Below are positions 1-7,607 of a stretch of 64,000 nucleotides of DNA, in pieces (the first letter of the stretch is position 1; each line of letters opens with the position of its first letter). The notes beneath the pieces were generated by a model. The model was not told the origin of the DNA. It worked only from the letters and a program-made list of their open reading frames with translations, and made no database searches. The position numbers and the translations under genes were made by a program. The DNA lies in assembly GCF_014202495.1 (NCBI RefSeq), contig NZ_JACHHA010000002.1, positions 62,001 through 126,000 on the forward strand. The letters are read 5' to 3'. This stretch comes from Cerasibacillus quisquiliarum. Lineage in GTDB: Bacteria > Bacillota > Bacilli > Bacillales > Amphibacillaceae.

Positions 1-63
1 TAATGTATTATGGAAAGACTGAATGTCTCTATTATATCATTGAAACAAAAGGAGGAATATTAA

Positions 64-153
64 ATGAGCGGTGGATACGGATATAACGGGGGTTTCGCAC
101 TGATTGTCGTTCTATTTATCCTATTGATTATTGTTGGTGCAGCTTGGTACTAA
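64..153 (+). CDS. YjcZ-family sporulation miniprotein, 29 aa
   Basis: A 29-residue frame encodes a Gly/Tyr-rich head (MSGGYGYNGGFA) followed by one hydrophobic segment of about 13 residues ending in AAWY. This is the pattern of the YjcZ/SscA group of tiny sporulation-associated membrane proteins. A strong ribosome binding site (GGAGGA at 51-56) lies 7 bases before the ATG, and a rho-independent hairpin follows the stop. Members of the family are small spore or forespore proteins of poorly defined role. The gene stands alone and converges on ribT. Family assignment rests on composition and pattern only. Confidence 0.8.
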   Translation: MSGGYGYNGGFALIVVLFILLIIVGAAWY

Positions 154-171
154 AACTTCCACTTCAGAATA

Positions 172-201
172 AAAACCCAGCCCTGTGATGGGCTGGGTTT
201 T
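172..201. terminator. Bidirectional rho-independent terminator
   Basis: A perfect 12-bp stem (AAAACCCAGCCC paired with GGGCTGGGTTTT) with loop TGTGAT sits between the plus-strand miniprotein and minus-strand ribT. The stem carries A-rich and T-rich ends, so it can end transcription from both sides. It overlaps the ribT stop codon. Confidence 0.85.
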
Positions 202-571
202 ATTTTGAATGAGAATCATATTCTAAATCACATTTTTTATAAAAACCATCAATCACTTCTTCAGCACAAATCTGATACTGATTATATTGTTGATGAATTT
301 CACTAATTAACAGTTTGCCAATCCCTTGGTTACGATGTGATGGACTAACTGATAGATGTTGAATCACTGCTTGTTTTTCTTCCTCATTCACTTTAAGACC
401 TATCACACCAATCATATCATCATCATCTTTCCAAAGATAGAGATGCCAATTCGGATCTGTTTCATACTGTTTAATCATATCTTGCAATGTTTTTACATCT
501 TTTACTGTAGGCATAAAAGATAACAAACCCATTGCTATTTTTTCCAAGTTTTTTTTATAACGAATTAACAT
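200..571 (-). CDS. ribT: GNAT-family acetyltransferase RibT, 123 aa
   Basis: The protein begins MLIRYKKNLEKIAMGLLSFM, which is the characteristic N-terminus of RibT from the Bacillus riboflavin operon. The GNAT core is visible: a beta-strand HLSVSPSHRNQGIGKLL (about residues 72-88) with the R-N-Q-G-I-G acetyl-CoA pyrophosphate loop. In B. subtilis RibT is the last product of the ribDEAHT operon and its substrate is unknown. Here no ribDEAH genes accompany it; the upstream neighbours are a small membrane ORF, an M50-like protease, ppiB and lysA. A good RBS (GAGGGG, 6 bases upstream) supports the ATG start. The acetyl acceptor cannot be told from sequence. Confidence 0.85.
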   Translation of the reverse strand: MLIRYKKNLEKIAMGLLSFMPTVKDVKTLQDMIKQYETDPNWHLYLWKDDDDMIGVIGLKVNEEEKQAVIQHLSVSPSHRNQGIGKLLISEIHQQYNQYQICAEEVIDGFYKKCDLEYDSHSK

Positions 572-675
572 AGATACCCCTCATTACTAAATGACTTGCT
601 GCAATACGTTATGCGTAAAAACAAAAAAGTTTTACGAAAATCAATAAGTGTGTATCATTTTATCATATTTCTAAT

Positions 676-771
676 TTATAAAACAAAAATGAACCAATAA
701 GCGACACCCCAACCGAGTGCTATGATGAGTAAAATGATAAAAAGTATGATGTTTTTTTTACGTTGGTTCAA
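676..771 (-). CDS. Small single-span membrane protein, 31 aa, TTG start
   Basis: A short frame of 31 codons gives a basic N-terminus (NQRKKN) followed by one long hydrophobic helix rich in Ile and Leu and ending GWGVAYWFIFVL. An in-frame ATG at 778-780 lies directly against the purine-rich AGGAAGAGG, too close to initiate; the TTG at 769-771 has that same RBS at a 9-base spacing and is the more likely start. It lies between the M50-like protease and ribT on the same strand. No family was recognised. Coding status is supported only by the RBS and the topology (positive-inside, one helix). Confidence 0.5.
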   Translation of the reverse strand: MNQRKKNIILFIILLIIALGWGVAYWFIFVL

Positions 772-808
772 ATGGATCATCCTCTTCCTAAAAAGCATAA
801 CCTAATTA

Positions 809-1276
809 CTATTTACATCTATTTGTAACATGTTGTTTTATCGCTTCCATTATGATGTAACCATCAGATTGTTTTTTATTAACTTTATATGGGATGATAT
901 TTGTAAGCGCAAGCCAACCATTGAAAAAAAGTAAAAGCAAAATATATTTGCTAGGCATGCTATTATACATAATATAAAATAAAAATACAAAGATAACATT
1001 ATTGAGAGGACCACAAATCGATATAAAAACGAGTTCCCATGTTTTATACGGGCGATTTCTTTTACTTATCGCTTGACCACTTAGAAAAAAACACAAATGA
1101 ATCGATATATGCAATTTTTCAGTTGAAAAAGATGCAATTTCCCTTCCATGACCAATTGATAGATGCACATGATTAGAGCCAGTTAAGATTGAACCAATCA
1201 TGTGGCCAGATTCATGGATTAAAGCACTTAATGGTGCAACAAATAAAATTAAATAGACGACTATATATCCATCCAT
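809..1276 (-). CDS. Short M50-like zinc metalloprotease, integral membrane, 155 aa
   Basis: The protein has an HExxH zinc site in the first helix (HESGH, residues 21-25) and a later NIIPY...DG element (about residues 128-142) in the place where site-2 proteases carry their third zinc ligand (Asp of the N-x-x-P-x-x-x-DG motif). Three to four hydrophobic segments surround these motifs. At 155 residues it is much shorter than SpoIVFB-type or RseP-type S2P enzymes and has no PDZ or CBS domain, so it is a minimal M50-like core. It starts 15 bases downstream of ppiB with only a weak RBS, suggesting translational coupling. The substrate is unknown. Confidence 0.7.
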   Translation of the reverse strand: MDGYIVVYLILFVAPLSALIHESGHMIGSILTGSNHVHLSIGHGREIASFSTEKLHISIHLCFFLSGQAISKRNRPYKTWELVFISICGPLNNVIFVFLFYIMYNSMPSKYILLLLFFNGWLALTNIIPYKVNKKQSDGYIIMEAIKQHVTNRCK

Positions 1277-1291
1277 TGTTCATGTGTACAC

Positions 1292-1726
1292 TTATTCTTC
1301 CGTAATTTCTATCTTTGTCATGACATCACCGTTTGTCATCTTTTTTACATACTCCATTCCTGATGTGACTTTTCCAAATACGGTATGTACACCATCTAAA
1401 TGTGGTTGTTGTTCATGAACAATAAAAAATTGTGAACTTCCAGTGTCTCTTCCTGCGTGTGCCATTGATAAAGAACCTTCAACATGTTTATGTGGGTTGC
1501 CATCAGTTTCACACTTAATTGTATATCCTGCATTACCTGTTCCGTTACCAATCGGACATCCACCTTGACTTACAAATCCTGGAATAACACGATGAAATGT
1601 TAACCCGTCATAAAAGTTTTCCTTTACCAGTTTAATAAAGTTCTCAACTGTTTTTGGAGCTTCATTAGGATAAAGCTCGAACTCAATTTTATTACCATCT
1701 TCCATTAGAATATATCCTTTAGACAT
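1292..1726 (-). CDS. ppiB: Peptidyl-prolyl cis-trans isomerase B (cyclophilin)
   Basis: A 144-residue cyclophilin with the family core motifs [13 protein letters not shown], the active-site Arg in FHRV, and GSSQFFI. It closely resembles B. subtilis PpiB, a cytosolic proline isomerase that assists folding. The ATG at 1724-1726 is chosen because AAGGTG lies 9 bases before it; a longer reading would begin with a GTG inside that ribosome binding site. It lies next to lysA on the same strand, as in B. subtilis. Confidence 0.95.
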   Translation of the reverse strand: MSKGYILMEDGNKIEFELYPNEAPKTVENFIKLVKENFYDGLTFHRVIPGFVSQGGCPIGNGTGNAGYTIKCETDGNPHKHVEGSLSMAHAGRDTGSSQFFIVHEQQPHLDGVHTVFGKVTSGMEYVKKMTNGDVMTKIEITEE

Positions 1727-1815
1727 ATTTATCCACACCTTCTACTTTATAAATTAAACTATTCTCATGGCTCATTTTACCATGTATCACCTTTTATGAA
1801 AAGAAAAGGTATCAT

Positions 1816-3126
1816 TTATCCGATATAAGGTAAATCATTCCGTACAACATCTTGATAAGTTTCACGCTTTATGACGAGTCGATGACGCCCATTTTCAACA
1901 AAGACGACTGCTGGCTTACTAAAGCGGTTATAATGACTTGCCATCGAATATCCATATGCACCTGTTGAAAAAACAGCTAGTAAATCTCCTGATTCTACAT
2001 GTGGTAAAGATAAATCCCAAATAAGCATATCACCTGATTCACAACATTTACCTGCTACAGATATCTTCTGAGAAGCTGGGCTGTTCGCTTTATTAGCTAA
2101 AATGGCCTCATACTTCGCTCCATATAGAGCTGGCCTTAAATTATCAGTCATTCCGCCATCAACGGAAATATACTTTCGAATATGAGGGATATTCTTTATT
2201 GATCCAATTGTATATAACGTTATACCTGCATCGCCAACGATTGAACGACCAGGTTCAATCCATATTTCAGGCATTGGTATTTGAATTTTATTCGCTTGGT
2301 CTTCTACAGCTTTTATAAGTGCATTCACATATTGTGAACGGTGAAGTGGTTGGTCTTCTTTCGTATATTGTATACCAAAGCCACCACCTAAATTAATAAC
2401 TTCTGGTTCATATTGATACATTTTATGCCATTTACTTAATTCGTTAAATAATCGGTTAGTCGCTAAAATAAAACCTTCTGTTTCGAATATTTGCGATCCG
2501 ATATGACAATGCACACCTTTTAAATTAATGTACGGATGATGTTGGAGTTTTAAAAACGCTGCTTTCGCTTGACCATTTTGTAAATTAAAGCCAAATTTTG
2601 AATCCTCGTTACCTGTCATGATATAGTGATGTGTATCCGATTCAATACCAGGTGTGACACGTATTAGAGCATTTACTTTTTTCTTAAATTGACTTAATAA
2701 CTTATCGAGTAGCTCGATTTCGTAAAAATTGTCAATGACGATACATCCTACACCCGTTTTGATGGCCATTTCTAATTCACTTTCACTTTTATTATTTCCG
2801 TGTAGATGAATTCTTTCAGGATCAAATCCTGCTTTTATCGCTGTGTATAATTCTCCTTTTGATACAACATCAACCGATAGACCTTCTTGTTGAATAACTT
2901 GTAATATACCAATGGATGAAAAGGCTTTACTCGCATATGCAACTCGTCCTTTAACCTGCTGTTCCTTAAAAGGATCCATAAAATCACGACAATTTTGCCT
3001 TACTCTCTCTATATCATAAATATATAGAGGTGTTTCATATTTTTTAGCTAAAAGGGTTGCATCTACCTCTCCAATCATAAGATGGCCGTGTTCATTCACT
3101 TTATAATTATGGTGTGTATATAGCAT
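1816..3126 (-). CDS. lysA: Diaminopimelate decarboxylase
   Basis: LysA (436 aa) catalyses the last step of lysine synthesis, decarboxylating meso-diaminopimelate with pyridoxal phosphate. The Schiff-base lysine is Lys67 in AYASKAFSS; the HIGSQ (phosphate loop), GGGFGI and EPGRS motifs and the C-terminal GKCCESGD and GAYGYSM active-site elements are all present. The start at 3124-3126 follows GGGGAGA by 6 bases; an upstream in-frame ATG lacks a ribosome binding site. It follows the spoVA genes and precedes ppiB, the same order as in B. subtilis. In sporulating cells it sets the split of diaminopimelate between lysine and cell wall. Confidence 0.97.
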   Translation of the reverse strand: MLYTHHNYKVNEHGHLMIGEVDATLLAKKYETPLYIYDIERVRQNCRDFMDPFKEQQVKGRVAYASKAFSSIGILQVIQQEGLSVDVVSKGELYTAIKAGFDPERIHLHGNNKSESELEMAIKTGVGCIVIDNFYEIELLDKLLSQFKKKVNALIRVTPGIESDTHHYIMTGNEDSKFGFNLQNGQAKAAFLKLQHHPYINLKGVHCHIGSQIFETEGFILATNRLFNELSKWHKMYQYEPEVINLGGGFGIQYTKEDQPLHRSQYVNALIKAVEDQANKIQIPMPEIWIEPGRSIVGDAGITLYTIGSIKNIPHIRKYISVDGGMTDNLRPALYGAKYEAILANKANSPASQKISVAGKCCESGDMLIWDLSLPHVESGDLLAVFSTGAYGYSMASHYNRFSKPAVVFVENGRHRLVIKRETYQDVVRNDLPYIG

Positions 3127-3196
3127 CGTGATTCTCCCCGTTTCATTCAAAATCTTACAAATACATTATCATAACAGAGGGAAAAACAAAAGTAGC

Positions 3197-4660
3197 TTAC
3201 TTTTTATTTGATTGTGAAAACTGATTTTTAGGATGAACAATTTCCGGTCTTATGTTTAATAACGGTACTGGTAATCGCATGATGAAATGCCACATACCCC
3301 GTAAATCAAATGGAATAAATGGCCACATATATGGTGTCTTAAATGCTTTTAAACGTACAAGATAAATCAACACAAGAAGCGTTCCTATCATAAAGCCAGA
3401 TACACCAAATAGGGCTGTCGTAATAACTAAAAAGAGCTTAACGATTTTATTTGCAATGCTTAATTCATAGCTTGGTGTTACATAAGATCCAATTGTGCTA
3501 ATTGCGACATATAAAATAACTTCGGAACTTAATAAACCAACATCAACTGCAATTTGTCCAATCAATACAGCTGCAATTAATCCCATAGCTGTTGCTAAAG
3601 GAGTAGGTGTATGAACAGCCGCCATTCGGAGAAACTCAACACCGATATCCGCTAAAATGATTTGTAAAGCAATTGGAACATTCCCTTCTTCTTTTGGTCC
3701 TATAAAGCTAAGTTCAGGTGGGAGCAATGATGGTTCCATTGCAAATAATAGCCATAATGGGAGAAGAAAGAGAGATCCTAAAACGGCAAACAGACGAATC
3801 CAACGAATAAATGTTCCAGCAGCTGGTGCTTGACGATATTCCTCTGCATGTTCCAAACAGTTAAAATACGTTGTCGGTAAAATAATCACTGTCGGTGATG
3901 TATCGACAAAAACGACGACATGACCATCCATTAAATGACGCGCAACAACGTCAGGTCTTTCTGTATAACGCACCATAGGAAATGGGCTCCATTTACCACC
4001 TAAAATAAATTCTTCAAGTGTTTTATCCGCCATCGGTATACCATCTGTATCAATTTCATTGATTTTTTGTTTAACGACATCAATAAATGAGTCGTTTGCG
4101 ATATCTTCAATATAACTGATACAGACATCTGTTTTAGAGCGTTCTCCTATAGCGAACATTTCATTTCTTAAACGTTCATCTTTAATACGACGCCTAGTTA
4201 AGCCTGTATTTTCTATAATATTTTCCGTATAACCGTCTCTTGAACCACGAATAACACGTTCTGTATCTGGTTCTTCTGGATTTCTTCCTGGATAATTTCT
4301 AACATCAATAATAAAAGCATATTTCTGTCCGTCAATAAAAATAGCGATTAAGCCGGTTAATATCTGATCTACTGCTTCATCCATCGTTTCAACACGTGAA
4401 ACCTGTTCATGTATTAATCGATTCTCAATAACGTCCACCACATCACGCTTATTATGACGCTCGTCATTATTAAGCGAGACAAGTTCTTCTAATATTCTGC
4501 TAATAATTATACTATCAATTAAACCGTTCACAAAGTATAGTTGTAGTTTTTTATTTAATACAATAAAATGTCTGACACCAACGTCAAACGACTTTTCTAG
4601 TCCGATACGCTGTTTCATATATTTTTCTACGTCTTTAACATCACGATATATTTTTTTCAT
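3197..4660 (-). CDS. spoVAF: Stage V sporulation protein AF (GerA-like)
   Basis: The 487-residue protein belongs to the GerAA/SpoVAF family. It has a long hydrophilic N-terminal half with the PGRNPEEPDTERVIRGSRDG signature (about residues 124-143), then about five membrane segments from residue 285 on, and the characteristic MAAVHTPTPLATAMG stretch. In B. subtilis SpoVAF is the last product of the spoVA operon and helps spore germination in the inner spore membrane. Here it follows spoVAB directly (30 bases); SpoVAC, AD, AEb and AEa are not between them. Expected to be forespore-specific. Confidence 0.95.
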   Translation of the reverse strand: MKKIYRDVKDVEKYMKQRIGLEKSFDVGVRHFIVLNKKLQLYFVNGLIDSIIISRILEELVSLNNDERHNKRDVVDVIENRLIHEQVSRVETMDEAVDQILTGLIAIFIDGQKYAFIIDVRNYPGRNPEEPDTERVIRGSRDGYTENIIENTGLTRRRIKDERLRNEMFAIGERSKTDVCISYIEDIANDSFIDVVKQKINEIDTDGIPMADKTLEEFILGGKWSPFPMVRYTERPDVVARHLMDGHVVVFVDTSPTVIILPTTYFNCLEHAEEYRQAPAAGTFIRWIRLFAVLGSLFLLPLWLLFAMEPSLLPPELSFIGPKEEGNVPIALQIILADIGVEFLRMAAVHTPTPLATAMGLIAAVLIGQIAVDVGLLSSEVILYVAISTIGSYVTPSYELSIANKIVKLFLVITTALFGVSGFMIGTLLVLIYLVRLKAFKTPYMWPFIPFDLRGMWHFIMRLPVPLLNIRPEIVHPKNQFSQSNKK

Positions 4661-4690
4661 GAATTTCTCTCCTGTTTTGATTCATTATGT

Positions 4691-5113
4691 TTAATCAAAA
4701 AATAACCATTGGAATAGTGAGCCAGTTATTTTTCCAAATACGAATGCCATGACGAACCATTTTAGCCAGACTTTTAAATGGAGTCTTCTTAAAAAAATGG
4801 GAAATACATTCAGCACTTCAGCTAATGCCGCAATTAAAAGTCCATTAAATACGCCATGAAAACTACCCCATATTATGGATCCAAACAAAGAGTGGTCCCA
4901 AGCATTTACCGAAAAAGAAAGATAACCCGCAAATAGAGCACCGATCATAATCGAACTAATATAAAAATGAATTAACGATACCGTTTTTGTTATTTGAGTT
5001 AATCTCGGTAAGATTTTCAACATTGTTATTAATGCTACAAAGCCACCACCAACAGCCAAACCACTTGAAAAGCCAATGATAATTTCTAAAAGATTAATCC
5101 ACATGTTTTTCAT
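4691..5113 (-). CDS. spoVAB: Stage V sporulation protein AB
   Basis: A 140-residue, four-helix inner spore membrane protein matching SpoVAB in length and in motifs such as GLAVGGGFVA and LPRLTQITKT near the N-terminus and AALAEVLNVFPI in the third helix. SpoVA proteins are needed for dipicolinic acid uptake into the forespore and release at germination. The start overlaps the end of spoVAA by 20 bases; an internal ATG (start at 5104) is an alternative, and neither has a strong ribosome binding site, consistent with coupling to spoVAA. The next gene is spoVAF rather than spoVAC. Confidence 0.92.
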   Translation of the reverse strand: MKNMWINLLEIIIGFSSGLAVGGGFVALITMLKILPRLTQITKTVSLIHFYISSIMIGALFAGYLSFSVNAWDHSLFGSIIWGSFHGVFNGLLIAALAEVLNVFPIFLRRLHLKVWLKWFVMAFVFGKITGSLFQWLFFD

Positions 5114-5702
5114 GTTTCTTTATATAATCATCAAGTGCATCTTGATATTTAGATATTTCTATTTCAAGTGGACTTGGCTCATTATTAAACCGTTTCTTAA
5201 ACCAATGATTAAAAAATAGCAGCATACCTACTCCTAAGCCAAGTGAATAAGGAATTTGAATCCATAAAGGGGATTCGGCTACTTTTCCAGTTAACATATA
5301 ATGAATCTTTTGTTGTGTTTCTTGCATACCGACATCGTAATGAAAATTCATGATGGTCATTGCAGTCCCAATAAATAATATAAACCAGACGATAACAGCT
5401 AATAAAATCGATGGAATGTTCTGTCTATGTGATATTTGAACAATTGTTTCACTTACACCGAAAAAATGTACATTTATTTTCGGAAATTCCGTTAATATGC
5501 ACTTTCGTAAAAAAAATTGATCAATGACTACAACATGATTTTCCCGATTTTTATCATTTGAAATATCATATATTATCAATTCTCCAATATCCTTATCTAA
5601 GGGAGTGTTAATAAAAATATCAGCAATTGTACTTAGTTTAAGACTTGTACCACTTTTAACATGAAGCTTCTTTTTCATACGTAGATATACGGTGTGATCC
5701 AT
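5094..5702 (-). CDS. spoVAA: Stage V sporulation protein AA
   Basis: The 202-residue protein has the SpoVAA layout: a soluble N-terminal half starting MDHTVYLRMK with repeated beta-strand pattern, and two membrane helices (about residues 101-121 and 145-166) before a charged tail. The ATG at 5700-5702 has AGAGGT 8 bases upstream; the frame extends 24 codons further upstream but without a ribosome binding site. SpoVAA is the first gene of the spoVA operon and overlaps spoVAB. Expected transcription by sigma-G in the forespore; no convincing sigma-G hexamers were picked out. Confidence 0.93.
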   Translation of the reverse strand: MDHTVYLRMKKKLHVKSGTSLKLSTIADIFINTPLDKDIGELIIYDISNDKNRENHVVVIDQFFLRKCILTEFPKINVHFFGVSETIVQISHRQNIPSILLAVIVWFILFIGTAMTIMNFHYDVGMQETQQKIHYMLTGKVAESPLWIQIPYSLGLGVGMLLFFNHWFKKRFNNEPSPLEIEISKYQDALDDYIKKHEKHVD

Positions 5703-5908
5703 CAAATGTACCTCTCTTTTTTTATAGTCTCTACTATTATTTGATAAAATAGACATTTTATGAATGACTTTCATATGAGTTCCTTTAAAATACTGAAGCT
5801 TTTTTGTATCAGTATTTGTCTATAAACGTTTTTAAACTCTGGCTCTTCTCTGTTGTCTATTTTTTCCTTTAAAGTTTTCAAACGAATATTATTTTATAAC
5901 AAAGAAAA

Positions 5909-5926
5909 ACCATCCGATTGGATGGT
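5909..5926 (-). terminator. Terminator after sigF
   Basis: ACCATCC / GGATGGT form a 7-bp stem with a 4-base loop, followed on the minus strand by TTTTTC. It closes the spoIIA operon and separates it from spoVAA. The surrounding 5703-5930 gap shows no gene. Confidence 0.75.
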
Positions 5927-5930
5927 GTTT

Positions 5931-6692
5931 CTATGTCTTCATCATAGTTTTCATTTCTTTAAGTATCTTTTTTTCTAATCGTGAAACTTGTACTTGTGAC
6001 ACTCCTAAGCGTTTAGCCACTTCAGATTGAGTTTGGTCTTTATAATAACGTAAATATAGAATAAGCCGTTCTCGTTTATCCAAAGTTCGTATGGCTTCTT
6101 CTAATATAAGTTTGTCAAACCAATTTTTCTCATCACCTGCTAATTGATCTAATAATGTAATCGGATCACCATCATTTTCAAATACTGTTTCGTGTATAGA
6201 TTGCGGTGTTTTAAGTGCTTCTTCAGCATGAACGACTTCTTCAGGCGTGATGTCTAATGCTTCAGCAATTTCGTTAATCGTAGGTGTTCGACCAAATTTT
6301 TTTGTTAGCATGTCTTTTTTTCTTCGGATTTTATTCGCCATCTCTTTCAGTGAACGGCTAATTTTAACACTTCCATCATCTCGTAAAAAGCGCTGAATCT
6401 CACCGATTATCATTGGTACTGCATAAGTTGAAAAACGTACATTATATGATAGATCAAACTTATCGATTGATTTGATTAATCCGATACAGCCGATTTGAAA
6501 TAGGTCATCTGGGTCATATCCACGGTTCATAAATCGTTGTACAACAGACCACACAAGGCGCGTATTTTTCTCTACTAAATAATCACGTGCTCTCTTATCT
6601 CCTTGTTGACTTTTTAATAAATATGCCTTTATCTCTCTATCCGATAATAAACCTTTCTGCCTTACATCCGATTTCTTAACATTGACATTCAT
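5931..6692 (-). CDS. sigF: RNA polymerase sporulation sigma factor F
   Basis: SigF (253 aa) directs early forespore transcription. Region 2 (RDYLVEKNTRLVWSVVQRF, FQIGCIGLIKSIDKFD, RFSTYAVPMIIGEIQRF) and region 4 (LYLRYYKDQTQSEVAKRLG, QVQVSRLEKKIL) are nearly identical to the B. subtilis protein. The start at 6690-6692 gives MNVNVKK and has AGG 10 bases upstream; an ATG three codons earlier is only one base from the same purines. It is the third gene of spoIIAA-spoIIAB-sigF, 11 bases after spoIIAB, and is held inactive by SpoIIAB until SpoIIAA captures the latter. Confidence 0.97.
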   Translation of the reverse strand: MNVNVKKSDVRQKGLLSDREIKAYLLKSQQGDKRARDYLVEKNTRLVWSVVQRFMNRGYDPDDLFQIGCIGLIKSIDKFDLSYNVRFSTYAVPMIIGEIQRFLRDDGSVKISRSLKEMANKIRRKKDMLTKKFGRTPTINEIAEALDITPEEVVHAEEALKTPQSIHETVFENDGDPITLLDQLAGDEKNWFDKLILEEAIRTLDKRERLILYLRYYKDQTQSEVAKRLGVSQVQVSRLEKKILKEMKTMMKT

Positions 6693-6703
6693 TGGCCCCA
6701 TTC

Positions 6704-7150
6704 CTATTCATGGACAACTTTCGTTTTTTTTGAGGACAACATTTTGGTCATATGGATAGATGTCCCCTTTCCCACTGATGATTCTATCTCGACAGAATCC
6801 ATAAAGTTTTCAATGATTGTAAATCCCATACCTGAACGCTCAAGTTCTGGTTTTGATGTGTACATTGGTTCACGAGCCATCTCTATATCTTCAATGCCTT
6901 TTCCATAATCTGTAATAATTAAATCAAATTCACCATCATATAATTGACAGGAAATTTCTATTGTATGATTCGGTTCTTCGTTGTATCCGTGAATAATCGA
7001 ATTCGTAACCACTTCTGATACGACTGTTTTAACTTCCATTAACTCGTCCATTGTTGGATTTAGTTGCGATATAAAGGCTCCCACCGCTACTCGTGCAAAA
7101 GATTCATTCTCACTTATACTCGCAATTTCTAAATACATACGATTTCTCAT
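6704..7150 (-). CDS. spoIIAB: Anti-sigma F factor and serine kinase SpoIIAB
   Basis: A 148-residue GHKL-fold kinase. The N box EVVTNSIIHGY, the G1 box DYGKGI and the G2 region GMGFTIIENFMD form the ATP site. SpoIIAB binds sigma-F as a dimer and also phosphorylates SpoIIAA, controlling compartment-specific activation after asymmetric division. The ATG overlaps the spoIIAA stop by 4 bases (ATGA), so the two are translationally coupled. Sequence is close to the B. subtilis protein throughout. Confidence 0.97.
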   Translation of the reverse strand: MRNRMYLEIASISENESFARVAVGAFISQLNPTMDELMEVKTVVSEVVTNSIIHGYNEEPNHTIEISCQLYDGEFDLIITDYGKGIEDIEMAREPMYTSKPELERSGMGFTIIENFMDSVEIESSVGKGTSIHMTKMLSSKKTKVVHE

Positions 7151-7500
7151 GAAGCCACCCCCAATGTCATTAATGCCTTTAATTCGTTCTCTTCTTGGCG
7201 AATAATCTTGAATAATCCCGACATTTCAAATATTTTTCCAATCATTGGGGAAACAGAACAGACAACAAATTCCCCTCCAAGCTGTAGCACTTCTTTATAT
7301 CGACCTAAAATAACTCCTAAGCCTGAGCTATCCATGAAAGTCACCGCCTCCATATTTAATAGAACGTGCTTAATTGGCTGTGTGTACAGCTTTTCCTTCC
7401 AAGTTTCCCGTAAATTTTCTGCTTCATGATGATCAAGTTCACCAGCTAATCTTACAACAAGTACATTTTCTTTAACTGTAAAAGAATAAGATAAACCCAT
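7147..7500 (-). CDS. spoIIAA: Anti-sigma F factor antagonist SpoIIAA
   Basis: A 117-residue STAS-domain protein. Ser58, in FMDSSGLGVILGRYK, is the site phosphorylated by SpoIIAB and dephosphorylated by SpoIIE. The start at 7498-7500 follows AAGGGGG by 6 bases. The 107-base gap before dacF should contain the sigma-H promoter of the operon; ATAGGAATA on the minus strand fits a sigma-H -35 element, but no matching -10 at the right distance was found, so I do not list it separately. The C-terminal TLGVAS is identical to B. subtilis. Confidence 0.96.
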   Translation of the reverse strand: MGLSYSFTVKENVLVVRLAGELDHHEAENLRETWKEKLYTQPIKHVLLNMEAVTFMDSSGLGVILGRYKEVLQLGGEFVVCSVSPMIGKIFEMSGLFKIIRQEENELKALMTLGVAS

Positions 7501-7607
7501 GTCAATCCCCCTTCGCATTAATAGGTATACATACTGTTTCTTTATTCCTATAATTAATTCCTGCTTTTAGACAAAAGAAGTTGTTATTCGCAAAATTAAG
7601 CAGTTGA

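Noticed and set aside
1789-1815. AAAAGGT/ACCTTTT hairpin after lysA
   Set aside because: Weak stem and no T run on the minus strand; not convincing as a terminator.
3127-3196. Lysine riboswitch upstream of lysA
   Set aside because: The gap to spoVAF is only 70 bases and has no L-box features.
7501-7607. Sigma-H promoter for spoIIAA
   Set aside because: A good -35 (ATAGGAATA) is present but no -10 at the right distance was found; expected from biology but not shown by the sequence.
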